Part shown: positions 7,876 to 18,300 of the stretch, one piece after another
How positions within the stretch are numbered: position 1 is the first letter of the stretch
Layout: every line of letters begins with the position of its first letter
Origin: Pseudomonas sp. GM80
GTDB lineage: Bacteria; Pseudomonadota; Gammaproteobacteria; Pseudomonadales; Pseudomonadaceae
DNA: 57,577 nucleotides
Assembly: GCF_000282515.1 (NCBI RefSeq)
Contig: NZ_AKJD01000006.1
Location: forward strand, 1-57,577
Direction of reading: 5' to 3'
Program-made: the position numbers and the translations under genes
The notes under the pieces: generated by a model
What the model was told of the DNA's origin: nothing
The model's input: the letters and a program-made list of their open reading frames with translations, nothing else
Databases searched by the model: none

Positions 7876-8556
7876 TTAGACGGCTTGCTTGGCAAAAACC
7901 GCTGGGAGGTAAAAAGCGAAGGGGTTGTTGGCTGCGACAGTTACGGCATAAAGCGTGTTTCCTACAAAATCCCAAGTGCAATACAGCTGTCTGGGAATCG
8001 TCCCGCCGGACACCATGTTCATCCCGAAATTATTGATCAGCATGAATTCGTTTTGCGGAAAGCTGACCGGAACCGAGTAGTAGTTCCGGTATAGGCCTTG
8101 ATCAGTCATATCGGATTTCACGTAGGTCCAGTTTTGGAAACTGCGCGTAAAAGTCGCGTTGGGGGTTCCTGAATCGAAGAGCATCTTGCTGTTCCCGTCC
8201 CAGAGGCGCATGCCGTACAGAGCCACTGCTTGAGCGGCGAAAGCACCAACAAAATAGCGACCATTGGGCTGGGCGGTAGCGGTGCTGTAAGCCCGAACAT
8301 AGAAGCCAGTCCAGTTTCCAGCCGATCCGATCAGCCTCATGCTGCTCAAGCCTGCGATCCCCGCGACGGTATCAGGGCGGACAAATACGAGAGGCGGTTC
8401 CTGTGACGTGACCGGTCTTGCGAAGTACGTGGTAGACCCCATGCCCCCTTCTTCCGTGGGAGCATATCTGCCGCTGGCGATTACCATCAGACGGGCAAAT
8501 TCCGAATCGATAGTGACCACATCACTGGTGTTTTTGAACTGGAGGCCATAATCCAT
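7876..8556 (-). CDS. Putative virion structural protein, 226 aa
   Basis: Lies between the J-like tail tip gene and the tail fibre, with its start codon overlapping the previous stop. The protein begins MDYGLQFKNTSDVVTIDSEF and is rich in aromatic residues and beta-type sequence, with no membrane segment or signal peptide. Genes at this position in Pseudomonas lambdoid phages encode tail-tip or fibre components of unknown detail. I infer a virion role from context only. Confidence 0.65.
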   Translation of the reverse strand: MDYGLQFKNTSDVVTIDSEFARLMVIASGRYAPTEEGGMGSTTYFARPVTSQEPPLVFVRPDTVAGIAGLSSMRLIGSAGNWTGFYVRAYSTATAQPNGRYFVGAFAAQAVALYGMRLWDGNSKMLFDSGTPNATFTRSFQNWTYVKSDMTDQGLYRNYYSVPVSFPQNEFMLINNFGMNMVSGGTIPRQLYCTWDFVGNTLYAVTVAANNPFAFYLPAVFAKQAV

Positions 8557-8873
8557 CAGTTAAACCTCATGACGATCAGTCGCATCGTCCCTGATGCGAT
8601 CGTGCTTGCGTAACCACGCGTGTGGTTATAGACCCGTGCCACATTGTCGATGAGCTCTGTTTCGAACTGCATTTGCTGATCCGTATAAGCCCCAATCGGC
8701 ACAACGATAGCGGCACCATTTGCTGGTCCGGCGCCCGGGACGGAGAAATCTTGGTTGGTCTTCGCAGCATTGCTGAAAGTGACCAGCGTCGAAAGCACCA
8801 CCCGGATCGTGAAGGAATTCTCATCGACCTGAAGCGCCCCGTCGGCGCCCCAGATCCGCATGCCATGAGCCAT
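8556..8873 (-). CDS. Putative tail-associated protein, 105 aa
   Basis: Begins MAHGMRIWGADGALQVDENSF, starting 3 nt after the J-like gene and overlapping the next gene. Its opening, an RIWGADG motif, resembles that of the neighbouring 226-residue protein only in style. Composition suggests a compact beta-sandwich. Probably a tail-tip accessory protein, by position. Confidence 0.6.
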   Translation of the reverse strand: MAHGMRIWGADGALQVDENSFTIRVVLSTLVTFSNAAKTNQDFSVPGAGPANGAAIVVPIGAYTDQQMQFETELIDNVARVYNHTRGYASTIASGTMRLIVMRFN

Positions 8874-8876
8874 TGA

Positions 8877-11800
8877 TTACCCCAGATAGCCGAGACGCAC
8901 ACGCAACACGTTGTTGGCGTCGTAGACCGAGACGTTCAACGAGTTGATCACCAGCCGCCCCTGACCCGGGACAATGCCGTTGATCTCCAGCGTTCCGTCT
9001 TTATTGAGAATCCAGCCTTGTTGGCCGGCGATATAGTTGATGGAGCTGATGTAGCTGCCGATCTTGGCGTTGGTGATCGTCCCGTCAGCGATGAACGCCG
9101 AGTTCATGAACACCTGGCCGCCCTGCACCGCGAACGGTACCGAGATCGCTCCGCCGGCGATGGTGTTGACGATGGCGAATCGATCCGCGCTCACGAGAAA
9201 CTGGCTCTGCAATCCGGCGCCGGTATTTTCGATCCCGAGCCCGATACCCGCCGCGACGTACTTTCCGTCCTGCGTCACCTGCATCTTCACCGACCACATC
9301 GTCGTGAGCTTTCCGCTGGTGTCCGCGTAGGCAGTCGAAGTTTCCTGAATGGCGGCAGTGTTCTCGCCGACCTTCGCGGTAACTTGGGTGATTGCCTGTG
9401 CGGTGACTTCCTTATCGGTTGCCACGGTTTGCCGCAGGTCAACAACAGCCGCCTGATTCTCACCGACGGTCGACGTCAGTTCTGTCATGGTTCGGGCGGT
9501 CGTTTCGTTTTCCGACGCCCTCACCTTCGACTCCGTCGCAATGCTGGAGGTACTGTTCCAGCCTTGCAGCGCATCAGCGAGATCACCCTCCCCGCCGTCG
9601 TCTCGGAAAGATGCACGAAGAGCCTGGAAGGCCGTTGCTTGCGCCGTAACTACGCCGTCTAGTTCGGTAATCTCGGCGGTATTGGTCGCAACCTGCTGAG
9701 CCAACCCGTTCGCCGTTTGCACGGTCTGACCAACGTCCAGCCAATAGGTAGGATTGGGTGGTGGGGTTTCAATCGGCACCGGGCCGGTGGCTTGGTAGAT
9801 CCGCTTGCCAACCACGACAAGGTCGTATTCCTCGTAGGTGACTTCTGGGTCGTACCCCTTCAGAGCGTCGAGCGCATCAATCTGCGCCTGAAGTCCCGGG
9901 ATTTTGTCGATCTCGTCGAGAATGTCCTGGCCGAGCTCTGTACGACCGATCTCCCCTGCGATCATTTCCAGAATTGCCGCCGCGTCTGAACTCGACTGGC
10001 CCTGCACACCCATGCCAATCGGAAACCAAGGCCCAATGTTCCCGATCTTGTCGACGATCCGCCCCCAGAAGTAAAACGTCACGCCGGCTCGCAGGCCGAG
10101 CATGGAGAAGTCACTTTGCGGGTAAGCCAGGTCAGTCAGTTTCGTGGCCGCGTCCAGTTGAGTCGTCGGTCCGTACCAGATTTCAGTACGCTGGCTATCC
10201 TCGGCGCCAGCAGGAAAGCCCCACTTCAGATAGATGCCGAACAGCAGCGGTGTGGCGTTCAAATAGCTGAGTGCCGGCGGCAACCCCTGCTTGCCCTTGA
10301 GGTTGGTCAGTATCGAGTTGCGCCAGATCGACGAAATATCGAACGCGCTCACCGCGCGGACGCGGGCCACGTAGGCGCCCGCGTAAATCCCAACTACATC
10401 GACGTTGGTCATGCCGGTGCGCTGCAGCTTGATCCAGTTGCCGCTGTCTTTGCGCCACTCGATGTCGTAGCCGACGGCGCCAGGTACGGCAGGCCAGCTG
10501 ATGGTCATGGTGGCCACGGCCAGCCCCTGGACAACCGATGAAGTGGATACGAGCGTTACGCTCGCCGGCGCCGGCACCACCGTGATCGGAATCACGCTGA
10601 TTGGCCGCTCTTCAAGCCGGGCGCCGGTGTCGATGTAAGCGAATTTGCTTGGGTCGTACTGCAATGCACTGATTTCGAAGTCGCCTTCGGTGGTACGCCG
10701 AGTGCGCAGGACGCGGTACAGCGGGATGGCCAGGTCATTGGCATCCAGCGCCCACTGCAATTGCGCGATCGGCGGTTCGCTGTAGTTCGTCGTGACGGTC
10801 ACGGCGCGGCCATTCACGCTTTGCACCGTGCGGCCTTCGGCGCGCCCGCCGGGCAAATTGATGATCAGACGATCACCGGCCTTGGCCTGCGTGTCACGAT
10901 CAAGCGTGACCACGCGGCCCGAAGCCAATGAGATACGCCCGCCCACCTCGCGACCAGCCAAGAGCGAATCAGCCACGGGTATGATGTGGCCCGGCAACGG
11001 AATAACACCTTCCATGCCGGTCTTGAAAGACACGGTGCGATCTTGATTGTTGCTGAGGATCGCCCACTTGCCGCGACGCTGGGCCTCCGACGCCCGGGTG
11101 CAGCCAATGGCGCTCAGCTCGGTAGGCCGGTCGCCGTAACGCCGTTGAAATTCCAGATCAGCGAACGGAATCACATCGGTGTCGTAGTTGTTCGCCGGGT
11201 TGTCGTAACTGACAAGCGCCCGGGTGTAGCGCGTCTTCGCCGAGGCGCTGCCGTAGGAGAATTTGCCATCAATGACGTTGGCGCGAGTGAAGACGTAGTC
11301 GAAGTCTTGCGCGCGCGGCATGTCGGCCTGCATCACCAGTTGGCCCTGAGCCCAGTAGGTCATGCCCCGGTAAATGCCGGCGATATCGCGCAGCAGCGAC
11401 CAGGCATCAGCCTTGCCTTGCAGGTTCATGTCGCACAGGAAGCGCGGCTCGACACCATTCAGGCCATTCGGCACCAACTGGTCGCAGTACTGCGAGATCC
11501 GGTAAAGCTCCCACTTGTCGACCATGAAAGGCTTGATGCGCTTGCCCAGGCCGAACCGGTCTTCGGTGCACACGCCGTAGGTGATCCACGCCGGGTTATT
11601 GGTCCAGGCCGATTTCATCGAACCATCCCACGTGCCGGTATAGGTCCGCTGGATCGGATCATAGTTGCTCGGCACCATCCAGCGGCGCGCCTTGCACTTC
11701 ACAGTCACGGCCGGAATGTTGGTGAACTGCTCGGCGTCGAACTCGATGTAGAGCAGCGCAGTGTTTGGGTAGCGCAGCTTGGCGTCGATCACTTCGGTGT

Positions 11801-12440
11801 AACCGGCCACCAGCATGGTGTCGGCGATTTTGTTGCTGTTCTGGTTGGGCGTCAGGCGGCGGACGCGGATCTGCCAGCCCGTAGTTGCGTCAGGCAGGTC
11901 GATTCGGCGCGATCGCTCGTAGCGCGTGGTGGTCTTGCCGTCGACAGCGTCCACCAGCACCTGCTGATAAGCTCCGCCATCGGTGGCCACGTCGATGGCG
12001 TACTCGATGCGGTAACCACCGATATTCCCTTCGTCATCAGCGCGCTGCAGGGCTGGCCACGCCAGGCGCATGCGTACCGCTGAAAGCTGGGTGTTGGTGA
12101 TCGAGCGCACCCACGCCGAATCGCTGCGCAGTTCGACGTTCAGCGAGATCTCGTTCTCGACCGCCGGAATGCCCGGGATGTAGCTCTGGTTTACCGAGCC
12201 CGAGCGCCAGTCCCACCTCACGTTGGGAAAGTTATAGTTGCCGCTGGTATCACGAATCGGCGTGTTGTCCAGGTAGATGTCGTAATCGGCCGGGACGCTG
12301 TCGAACTCGCCCTCGCCCACGGCGATCAGCAGTTTTGCCAGGTTAGTCGAGCGCAGACTATCGCTGGCTTCGACTGGCGACTTCGGCTTGCTGCTGCCGC
12401 CCTTCTCGCCGTGGATATCGATCTGTGCTGCTGCGCCCAT
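8877..12440 (-). CDS. J: Tail tip attachment / host specificity protein J
   Basis: At 1187 residues it matches lambda gpJ (1132) in size, position and order after I. The N-terminal two-thirds carry gpJ signatures: the YDIYLDNTPIRD region, EIDLs-like GYRIEYAIDVATDG, and WSLLRDIAGIYRGMTYW near residue 360. A fibronectin III-like segment follows (about 640-740), then a C-terminal helical DUF1983-type region (about 900-1100) and a beta tail. It forms the tail tip and recognises the host receptor, probably a lipopolysaccharide or porin. The far C-terminus should be the most variable part. Confidence 0.93.
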   Translation of the reverse strand: MGAAAQIDIHGEKGGSSKPKSPVEASDSLRSTNLAKLLIAVGEGEFDSVPADYDIYLDNTPIRDTSGNYNFPNVRWDWRSGSVNQSYIPGIPAVENEISLNVELRSDSAWVRSITNTQLSAVRMRLAWPALQRADDEGNIGGYRIEYAIDVATDGGAYQQVLVDAVDGKTTTRYERSRRIDLPDATTGWQIRVRRLTPNQNSNKIADTMLVAGYTEVIDAKLRYPNTALLYIEFDAEQFTNIPAVTVKCKARRWMVPSNYDPIQRTYTGTWDGSMKSAWTNNPAWITYGVCTEDRFGLGKRIKPFMVDKWELYRISQYCDQLVPNGLNGVEPRFLCDMNLQGKADAWSLLRDIAGIYRGMTYWAQGQLVMQADMPRAQDFDYVFTRANVIDGKFSYGSASAKTRYTRALVSYDNPANNYDTDVIPFADLEFQRRYGDRPTELSAIGCTRASEAQRRGKWAILSNNQDRTVSFKTGMEGVIPLPGHIIPVADSLLAGREVGGRISLASGRVVTLDRDTQAKAGDRLIINLPGGRAEGRTVQSVNGRAVTVTTNYSEPPIAQLQWALDANDLAIPLYRVLRTRRTTEGDFEISALQYDPSKFAYIDTGARLEERPISVIPITVVPAPASVTLVSTSSVVQGLAVATMTISWPAVPGAVGYDIEWRKDSGNWIKLQRTGMTNVDVVGIYAGAYVARVRAVSAFDISSIWRNSILTNLKGKQGLPPALSYLNATPLLFGIYLKWGFPAGAEDSQRTEIWYGPTTQLDAATKLTDLAYPQSDFSMLGLRAGVTFYFWGRIVDKIGNIGPWFPIGMGVQGQSSSDAAAILEMIAGEIGRTELGQDILDEIDKIPGLQAQIDALDALKGYDPEVTYEEYDLVVVGKRIYQATGPVPIETPPPNPTYWLDVGQTVQTANGLAQQVATNTAEITELDGVVTAQATAFQALRASFRDDGGEGDLADALQGWNSTSSIATESKVRASENETTARTMTELTSTVGENQAAVVDLRQTVATDKEVTAQAITQVTAKVGENTAAIQETSTAYADTSGKLTTMWSVKMQVTQDGKYVAAGIGLGIENTGAGLQSQFLVSADRFAIVNTIAGGAISVPFAVQGGQVFMNSAFIADGTITNAKIGSYISSINYIAGQQGWILNKDGTLEINGIVPGQGRLVINSLNVSVYDANNVLRVRLGYLG

Positions 12441-12455
12441 GCTTTCCTCCAGGCA

Positions 12456-12480
12456 TAAAAAAACCGCCTCGCGGGCGGTT
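12456..12480 (-). terminator. Terminator between I and J
   Basis: On the minus strand a 7-bp stem AACCGCC / GGCGGTT with loop CGCGA-like spacer runs into seven T residues and then ATG. It lies inside the tail operon, upstream of J. Confidence 0.7.
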
Positions 12481-12498
12481 GGTGTGCTGCTGTCCTGA

Positions 12499-13065
12499 TT
12501 ACACTTTGTCTTCAGCCAGGATCGAAGCCGAGATGATCATTCCGCCCCACCGGCGCTCGCCGATGCAGATCGGTACCGGGTTGCCGCTGGCCGTGGTGTT
12601 CTTGGCGCTGCCGAAGGCGTAGGACGGGGCGTTTTCGGGGGATGAGCTTTGCTTCAGGCCAGAGGCTTGCGGGCTGAGCATTTGGATGACGCCGCCGGCA
12701 ATAAGTCCAATACCCGCCGGGGTCAGATATGGCGCGGTAAAAGGAAGCGCGTACGAGATGGCCAGCAATACCACGCCGACGACAGTCTGCAAAACCCCGG
12801 CACGCTTACTGCCTTCGACGACTGGCACGATCCTGATTTCCCGAGTGCCGCCGAGATCCAAATCCGGCTCGCCAACATTGACGCGGTTTCTGAATACCGC
12901 AAAACGCATACCCAAAGCGGCTAGCCGCCTGATTTCAGATTCAAATCCATCGATTGTGCAACTCAAAGACTTGAAAGCCTCACGGCTTGAGCCTGAATCG
13001 ATTTGTTTGGAGTGAACTCTGCCAAACTTCTGCGCGAGAGAACCTGAAAGCTTTATGACCGTCAT
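12499..13065 (-). CDS. I: Tail assembly protein I
   Basis: A 188-residue protein of the lambda gpI (TAPI) family: LSGSLAQKFGRVH aligns with the gpI N-terminus, REIRIVPVVEG with its central part, then two hydrophobic glycine-rich segments (about 95-130) and PVPICIGERRWGG at the end. gpI acts with K, L, M and J in assembling the tail tip. The start is uncertain: ATG at 13065 is used, but an in-frame GTG at 13104 would add 13 residues; neither has a clear ribosome-binding site. Confidence 0.87.
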   Translation of the reverse strand: MTVIKLSGSLAQKFGRVHSKQIDSGSSREAFKSLSCTIDGFESEIRRLAALGMRFAVFRNRVNVGEPDLDLGGTREIRIVPVVEGSKRAGVLQTVVGVVLLAISYALPFTAPYLTPAGIGLIAGGVIQMLSPQASGLKQSSSPENAPSYAFGSAKNTTASGNPVPICIGERRWGGMIISASILAEDKV

Positions 13066-13107
13066 GCCAGTCTTGTGAGGGAATTCTGCCACTCTTGAGT
13101 CCACCCA

Positions 13108-13131
13108 TAAAAAAACCGCCTCGCGGCGGCT
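13108..13131 (-). terminator. Terminator between lipoprotein gene and I
   Basis: Minus-strand stem CCGCC-loop-GGCGG followed by seven T residues then ATGGG. It shares the hairpin-T7-ATG pattern of the one upstream of J. Confidence 0.7.
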
Positions 13132-13136
13132 TTAGA

Positions 13137-13478
13137 TTATTTGCATTTCTGAAGCGACTCTCTCAAATCGCCTCTTCCGATTTGAGACCAAGCCACTCGC
13201 TGATAGAGCTTCGCAACGGAGCCTGTTTTGGCGGAAGTGATATCGAGTACATCGTCTGTTTGTTGAGCAAAACCGTTAACAAGCCTGTAACCACTGGCTG
13301 TTTCACTCATGCTTGCGTTCGAGTTGTGCTCCTGCCATGCAGGGAAAACACACAGCGCGATCGCTTTCGGGGTCTTCGCCGAAGAGACGGTTATCGACGG
13401 CGCCGACGCCATCAAGTCAGATGGTGAAGAGCACCCCGCCAACATCGCTACCGCCAACGCTCCTACGATCAGTTTCAT
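13137..13478 (-). CDS. Prophage lipoprotein, 113 aa
   Basis: ATG at 13478 has an AGGAGTG ribosome-binding site and starts a classic lipoprotein signal peptide, MKLIVGALAVAMLAGC, with the lipobox LAGC. A longer frame to 13559 exists but would bury the signal peptide. The mature part has a further pair of cysteines near its middle and end. Inserted between K and I of the tail operon. Lipoproteins at such places sometimes act in superinfection exclusion (as Cor of lambdoid phages); that role is only a suggestion here. Confidence 0.75.
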   Translation of the reverse strand: MKLIVGALAVAMLAGCSSPSDLMASAPSITVSSAKTPKAIALCVFPAWQEHNSNASMSETASGYRLVNGFAQQTDDVLDITSAKTGSVAKLYQRVAWSQIGRGDLRESLQKCK

Positions 13479-13510
13479 GCAGGTCACTCCTGTGGAAATG
13501 ACCCACGATA

Positions 13511-14266
13511 TCACTGGGCGCCTTTGTGGCGTAGCACCAGGCGCGTGCGTTCTAGCCACGGGCCGCCGAAGACAATGATCTCCGACGGCCTGCCGTACAA
13601 ATGGTGCAGCAGGAAAGGCCCAGGGCCGAAGGTCGCCGATTCCTCGCCGGGCAGTGCTGGGTCATCACCAAGGAATATTCCAGCGTGGTTGGGGTAAACC
13701 GTCCGCCCTACTTCCATGACGATCATGTCGCCGCGCTGCGGCTGGTCTACGCGGTAGAAGCCAGCGGCCTCGTAGTTCGCTTCGTACAGGCTGGTGTTGT
13801 CCTTGCTCTCCCACCAGCCATCGGCGCGCTTGAAGGTTTCGAACTCCAGCCCCCACTCGCGCTTATACCAATCTGCGCAGACCTGCCAGCAGTCCCAAGC
13901 CCCGTGCACGAATGGACGTTTGAGCAGCGCCACATCCCCGGTGGGCGCGACCGTTCTGAGGTCACCTTCCGGCCAACTGAGAATGTGCCACGGCAGCGCG
14001 GTGGCCTCACACATGGCGAGGTCGCGCGGTGACGGCCTGCTGGTTGCGTCCGGATGCGAATGCACCACGCCGATCACCTCGCCGATGTCTTCGGCTGCCG
14101 CGTACTCCTCCGGATCGATGCGGAACTCTTCATTCGGCTCGGTGGAGATATTTCGGCACGCGAAGTACTTCTGCTTACGGCCCACGACCAGCAGCAACCC
14201 GCAGCACTCTTTCGGGTACTCGGCCGCTGCGTGCGCCTGGATCGCGCTCAAGATGTGCTTTCGCAT
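13511..14266 (-). CDS. K: Tail tip assembly protein K (JAMM plus NlpC/P60)
   Basis: A 251-residue two-domain protein. Residues 1-100 are a JAB/JAMM metalloprotease fold with Glu20 and the signature HSHPDATSRPSPRD (His69, His71, Asp82). Residues about 115-250 are an NlpC/P60 cysteine peptidase, with the nucleophile in GAWDCW (Cys126) and a partner His in YPNHAG (His194). Lambda gpK has the same fusion. It belongs to the tail tip complex and may cleave peptidoglycan during DNA entry. Confidence 0.93.
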   Translation of the reverse strand: MRKHILSAIQAHAAAEYPKECCGLLLVVGRKQKYFACRNISTEPNEEFRIDPEEYAAAEDIGEVIGVVHSHPDATSRPSPRDLAMCEATALPWHILSWPEGDLRTVAPTGDVALLKRPFVHGAWDCWQVCADWYKREWGLEFETFKRADGWWESKDNTSLYEANYEAAGFYRVDQPQRGDMIVMEVGRTVYPNHAGIFLGDDPALPGEESATFGPGPFLLHHLYGRPSEIIVFGGPWLERTRLVLRHKGAQ

Positions 14267-14267
14267 G

Positions 14268-15017
14268 TCAGCTCCGTGCGATCAGGGAAACAGCCGGGAA
14301 GCCACCGAATGGCAGCGGGTTACCCTCGCCGAAGCGCGGGATGCAGCCCTTACCGAGCGTGGCATCACATTCGTCGAGCTCCGGGTTGTCGGTGACGATG
14401 CCGTCCTTGGTTACGTATGGCCCGGTGTAGCCGCAGTTGGGCCCGCGGTACCCGCCAGTGAGACACCAGTGGCACAGGGTCGTGGCCTGTCGGCCAATGG
14501 ACTCATTGCCAACGTCGCCCGGGCTGGCCAACTCCCAACTGACCGTCTCCCCGTCCTCGTTTGTCTTCTGGTCGATGTACCAGACTTCAATCGTCTCTTG
14601 GGTTGGGTCAGCAGTTGGGTTGCCGGCGGGAAAGTTCGCCGCGTCGAGGTAGGTGCCGAGCGTGTGACGCATCGTCAGCTTGAACTCGAGCAGATCCTCG
14701 AAGGCCAGACAGAGTGCGGTGATACGCCCATTCACGTTGCCCACCGACAGAGTCGGCCGAACCGCCGTGCCGTCGCCGTTCGCCTCGATGCCGTCGATCT
14801 GCATCGGCCACGCGCTGTATTCATTGCCCTGCCAGTAAATCGCTTTCGCCGGCAATTGATCGGCATTGGCACCGGCGGCGATCAACTCGGCCGCCGTGTG
14901 CGGAATGGCGTGCCCGTGGAAGCGCAGAATGTCTGCGCCGTAGTCCGTGCCGTCCAATTCAAAGAGCAGCACTTCGCTGCCAGGCTCAAGCACCTGGATA
15001 TCACTGATCAGCGACAT
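14268..15017 (-). CDS. L: Minor tail protein L
   Basis: A 249-residue protein of the lambda gpL family. The conserved cysteines typical of the family's iron-sulphur binding site are present in the C-terminal part: CHWCLTGGYRGPNCGY and GKGC. Lambda gpL and relatives bind a [4Fe-4S] cluster through such cysteines. The N-terminal segment SLISDIQVLEPGSEVLLFEL is typical. It starts 9 nt downstream of M and is followed 2 nt later by K. Confidence 0.92.
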   Translation of the reverse strand: MSLISDIQVLEPGSEVLLFELDGTDYGADILRFHGHAIPHTAAELIAAGANADQLPAKAIYWQGNEYSAWPMQIDGIEANGDGTAVRPTLSVGNVNGRITALCLAFEDLLEFKLTMRHTLGTYLDAANFPAGNPTADPTQETIEVWYIDQKTNEDGETVSWELASPGDVGNESIGRQATTLCHWCLTGGYRGPNCGYTGPYVTKDGIVTDNPELDECDATLGKGCIPRFGEGNPLPFGGFPAVSLIARS

Positions 15018-15025
15018 AATTGCTC

Positions 15026-15364
15026 CTAGGGTTGAAATGCACGCTCGAACGTGGCTGTGAGTTTGAACACGTCCCCACCCATTGGGGTGGGAGCGGGATT
15101 TTTGCAGGTGAACAGACCGAGCTGGCCGAGGGGCGTTGTCCAGAGAAACGCCTTGGCCCCGGCGTGCCGATCGAGGAAGCCCATGATCTCCAGCACCTTG
15201 GCCTTCTGACCGGTGAAGGTGATCGGATAGGAGTCCTCCTTGTTGTTTGGCCCGTCACCGACGTTCTGCGTATATCCGCCGCCGAACTGGGCGGTGCGCA
15301 CCCGATAAGCAATCTCGGGTGTGCCGCCGCGCTCGGTTGGCCAAGTGAACTTTTCGATCGCCAT
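15026..15364 (-). CDS. M: Minor tail protein M
   Basis: A 112-residue member of the lambda gpM family: TWPTERGGTPEIAYRVRTAQFGGGY is split over the conserved N-terminal motif, and GAKAFLWTTPLGQLGLFTCK is the conserved C-terminal part. It is a tail tip component between the tape measure protein and L. Only 2 nt separate it from the tape measure gene. Confidence 0.92.
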   Translation of the reverse strand: MAIEKFTWPTERGGTPEIAYRVRTAQFGGGYTQNVGDGPNNKEDSYPITFTGQKAKVLEIMGFLDRHAGAKAFLWTTPLGQLGLFTCKNPAPTPMGGDVFKLTATFERAFQP

Positions 15365-15366
15365 TA

Positions 15367-18300
15367 CTACCTCCGATTGATCTTTTGCCAGATCGCGCCG
15401 CCTGGCTGCAGCTCCTTAGCAATCGCTCTATCCACCACGGACTGCGCAACTTGCTGCACTCCTTTCCCGAGATCGGCCGATGCTTGCTGGCTTGTTGCGG
15501 GCGACTCTGCTCCGCCGGCTGTCTGCACCGACACCGATACAGGGAAGTTGTAGGTGTTGCCGCCGCCGGTACCGGACATTGCGGCAAGCGCTGGCCCGCC
15601 ACCGGAAGTCAGAGGTGTGACGCTACCGCCACTCGCGCCAGTCATGAGGTATGACCTGCCGCCCTGATTGAAAAGCTCTGGCCCGTTTTCATTCACTTCG
15701 TAGAAAGTGTTCGGTTCGACACCACCACCAACAGCGCGACCACCACCGAAAGACACGGATGCAGAACTGGCATCAAACTGACTGCCAAAACTCTGAGCCC
15801 CGGCCTCCGCCCCGCCTGCCGTTGCAGACGCCGTGGCCCCGCCTCCCGTGAAGTAACTTGTAGCGGCGCCCACCAGACTGCTCAGCAATGCCGAGCTAGC
15901 CTGCCGAGTGGCAATGCGCGCCATGTCCGCCAGAATCGATTTGGTGAAGTCGGCGAACGACAGTTTCCCAGTCATGGCGAAATTGACGATGGCGTCTTCC
16001 ATCGAACTGAAGGCGTTGGTGAAAAGGCTTTTGGTTTGACCGGCGACATCTCGGGCCGATTCCAGATAGTTCTGCCACGCCGACGATGCGCCCGCGCTCC
16101 AGTCGCCCTGGGCCGCCGTCATCTCGTCGTAATTGGCTTGAACCGTGTCGTGCAGATCCTTCTGCGTGGCTTTGAGCGCCGCCAGTTTTTGGGTGTACTC
16201 GTCGAGGCTCATGCCTCTCGATCCATCGCCGTACTGGTTGGCCAGATCAAGCTTCTGCGAGTTGAAGCGGTCGTCGATGGCGTTCTGCTGATCCGTCAGG
16301 CCTCGCTGCCGGTCTCCCTGGCCAAGTCCCGCAGCGGCGCGCTGGCCTTGTTCGCGCAAGGTATCAACTTGCTGCTGCAATGCGTTGGTGTAGGTCTGAA
16401 CCGCCTGCTCCTGCTTTCTGAGCCGTCCCTGTTCATTCTTCGCCAGCACATCCAGTTCGCTGTCCGCCGCCTTTTGTGCCCGGACCATATCCGCGCGCGC
16501 GTCTTCGATTTTCTGGTCGATCTGAATACGCTGCTCGGCCGTGGTGCTGGCCTTGGCCTTCGCCGCTTCAAGCGCCGCAATCTCGGCCTCATAAGCGCTC
16601 GTGACCTCGTCCCGCTCGTTGCCGATCAGCGCTTCGCGCTTCAGCAGATATTCCTGCTGCGAGATCAGCCCGGCCTTCTGTGCGGCATCCAGTTGTTTCT
16701 GGGTGTTCGCGTATTCGGCCTGGATTTCCTTGAGGGCATTTTGCGCAGCGTTGTAACCGGTGAGGTCAACTGCGCCGGCGGATGGACCCTTTGGATCTTT
16801 GTTGCGATCCTTGATGTTCTGAAGAGTCTTGGCGACGTAGTCGGCTTGAACCTTCGGATCGTCAGGGTTCGCCCTCTTAAGAACTTCGACGTCTCGCAGG
16901 TAGGCTTTGATCAGCTTGTTGCGCTTCTCCGCATTGCTCAGGGTTGAGTCGCTGATCTGTTTGAGACGCTGCTCTGCCTCGATCCCTTCCTTCTGGGTCC
17001 GGGCATTGTCGCTGGTTATCTGGGCCTCTTGTTTCTCGGCGGCCTGCTTATCCTGTATCAGGCTCAACTCGTCCTTGAGCGCGGTGAGACGCTGTTTCGC
17101 GTCGCCGTCCTCGTAGCCGGTACCGATCGTTGATTGCAGGTATGCAATCTTCTGGTTGAGCTCAGTTACTCGAGCGCTTTCGGCCTGATCCCTGCCGATG
17201 TTCTTAATCGCGTCCAGCGACTTGCTGGCCTCATCTTTAACGCCCTTCCATGCGCGCTCAATGAATCCGAGGTTCTCGGTGATCTCCGTCGAGCGAGTCT
17301 TCACCGTGTCAGCGTAAGTGTCGGTCAGCAGCTTGGCGGCGCCGATGGTGTCGCCCTGCTCCTTGAGCGCGACAATTTGCGAGTAAACCGAGGCAGTCAA
17401 GAAATGGTATTGATCGTTCAGCTCTTTCGCAGCAGCGACCGGATCCTTGGCGATCTTGACGAACTCGGCGATGGTTGCGTCGACCGATGTACCGGTCGCG
17501 TCCTCCATGGCTGCCGCCGCATCGGCGATGTCCTTGAAGCTGCCGCCGGCAATAACGCCACTTGCTGCCAGCTTGGCCAGCGATGCCGCAGCCTCACCGG
17601 TGGTGCCGTTTGTTGCGCTCACCTGCTGCGCGAGGTTTGCCAGTTGCGCGGCCGAGGTGCCGGCGTAGTTGCCGGTCAGGATCAGCGACTTGTTGTATTC
17701 GTCCGCCTCCTTGCTGCCTTGGCTGTAGCCGTAAATCAGCGTGCCAAGTGCGGCTGCGGCAGCGAGGATGGCCAAGGCAACGGCGCCAGCGCCAATTGTT
17801 ACGCCGCTCATAGCTGGGGTGATTGCACCAACGGCTTTTTGCGCGTTTTCGGCGGCCTCGGCTGCGGTGTTCGAGCTCTCAGCCAAGTCGGATAGGCTTT
17901 CACTTGCCTCGCCTGCATTGTCAGCTGTGTCCTTTGCGCCTGACGCGATCCCCGCCAGAGATTCGCCGAGCGCAGCAGCCCCGGCACCACCAGTGAACAA
18001 TGAGCGGAATTTTTCCTTAAGCGCGTCCATCGTTGGACCGATGCCGCCGAAGGAATCCTTGATCTGGCCGCCCTGCTGGATCAATACCATCAGCGGATTC
18101 TGACCGCCGGCCAGGCTGGTGAAAATATCCGTGAACTGCGAAGGAAGCTGCCGCAGCGCCGTTTCGGTCTGTTTCGAGCTGGCACCGGTTTTTTTCAGTC
18201 CTTCATCGAAGTCGCCCAGCTTCTGCCGGGAGGCATCGATACGGGCGGAGTACTCCCGGAACGTATCAGCATCGATCAGCCCTGCAGCCTTGTACTTCTG

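Noticed and set aside
10986..12083. 365-codon plus-strand open frame within the J gene
   Set aside because: Antisense shadow of a high-GC gene; Arg/His/Val-rich translation with no start signal or family features.
13794..15029. 411-codon plus-strand frame over K and L
   Set aside because: Antisense shadow; both underlying minus-strand genes are well supported by catalytic and cysteine motifs.
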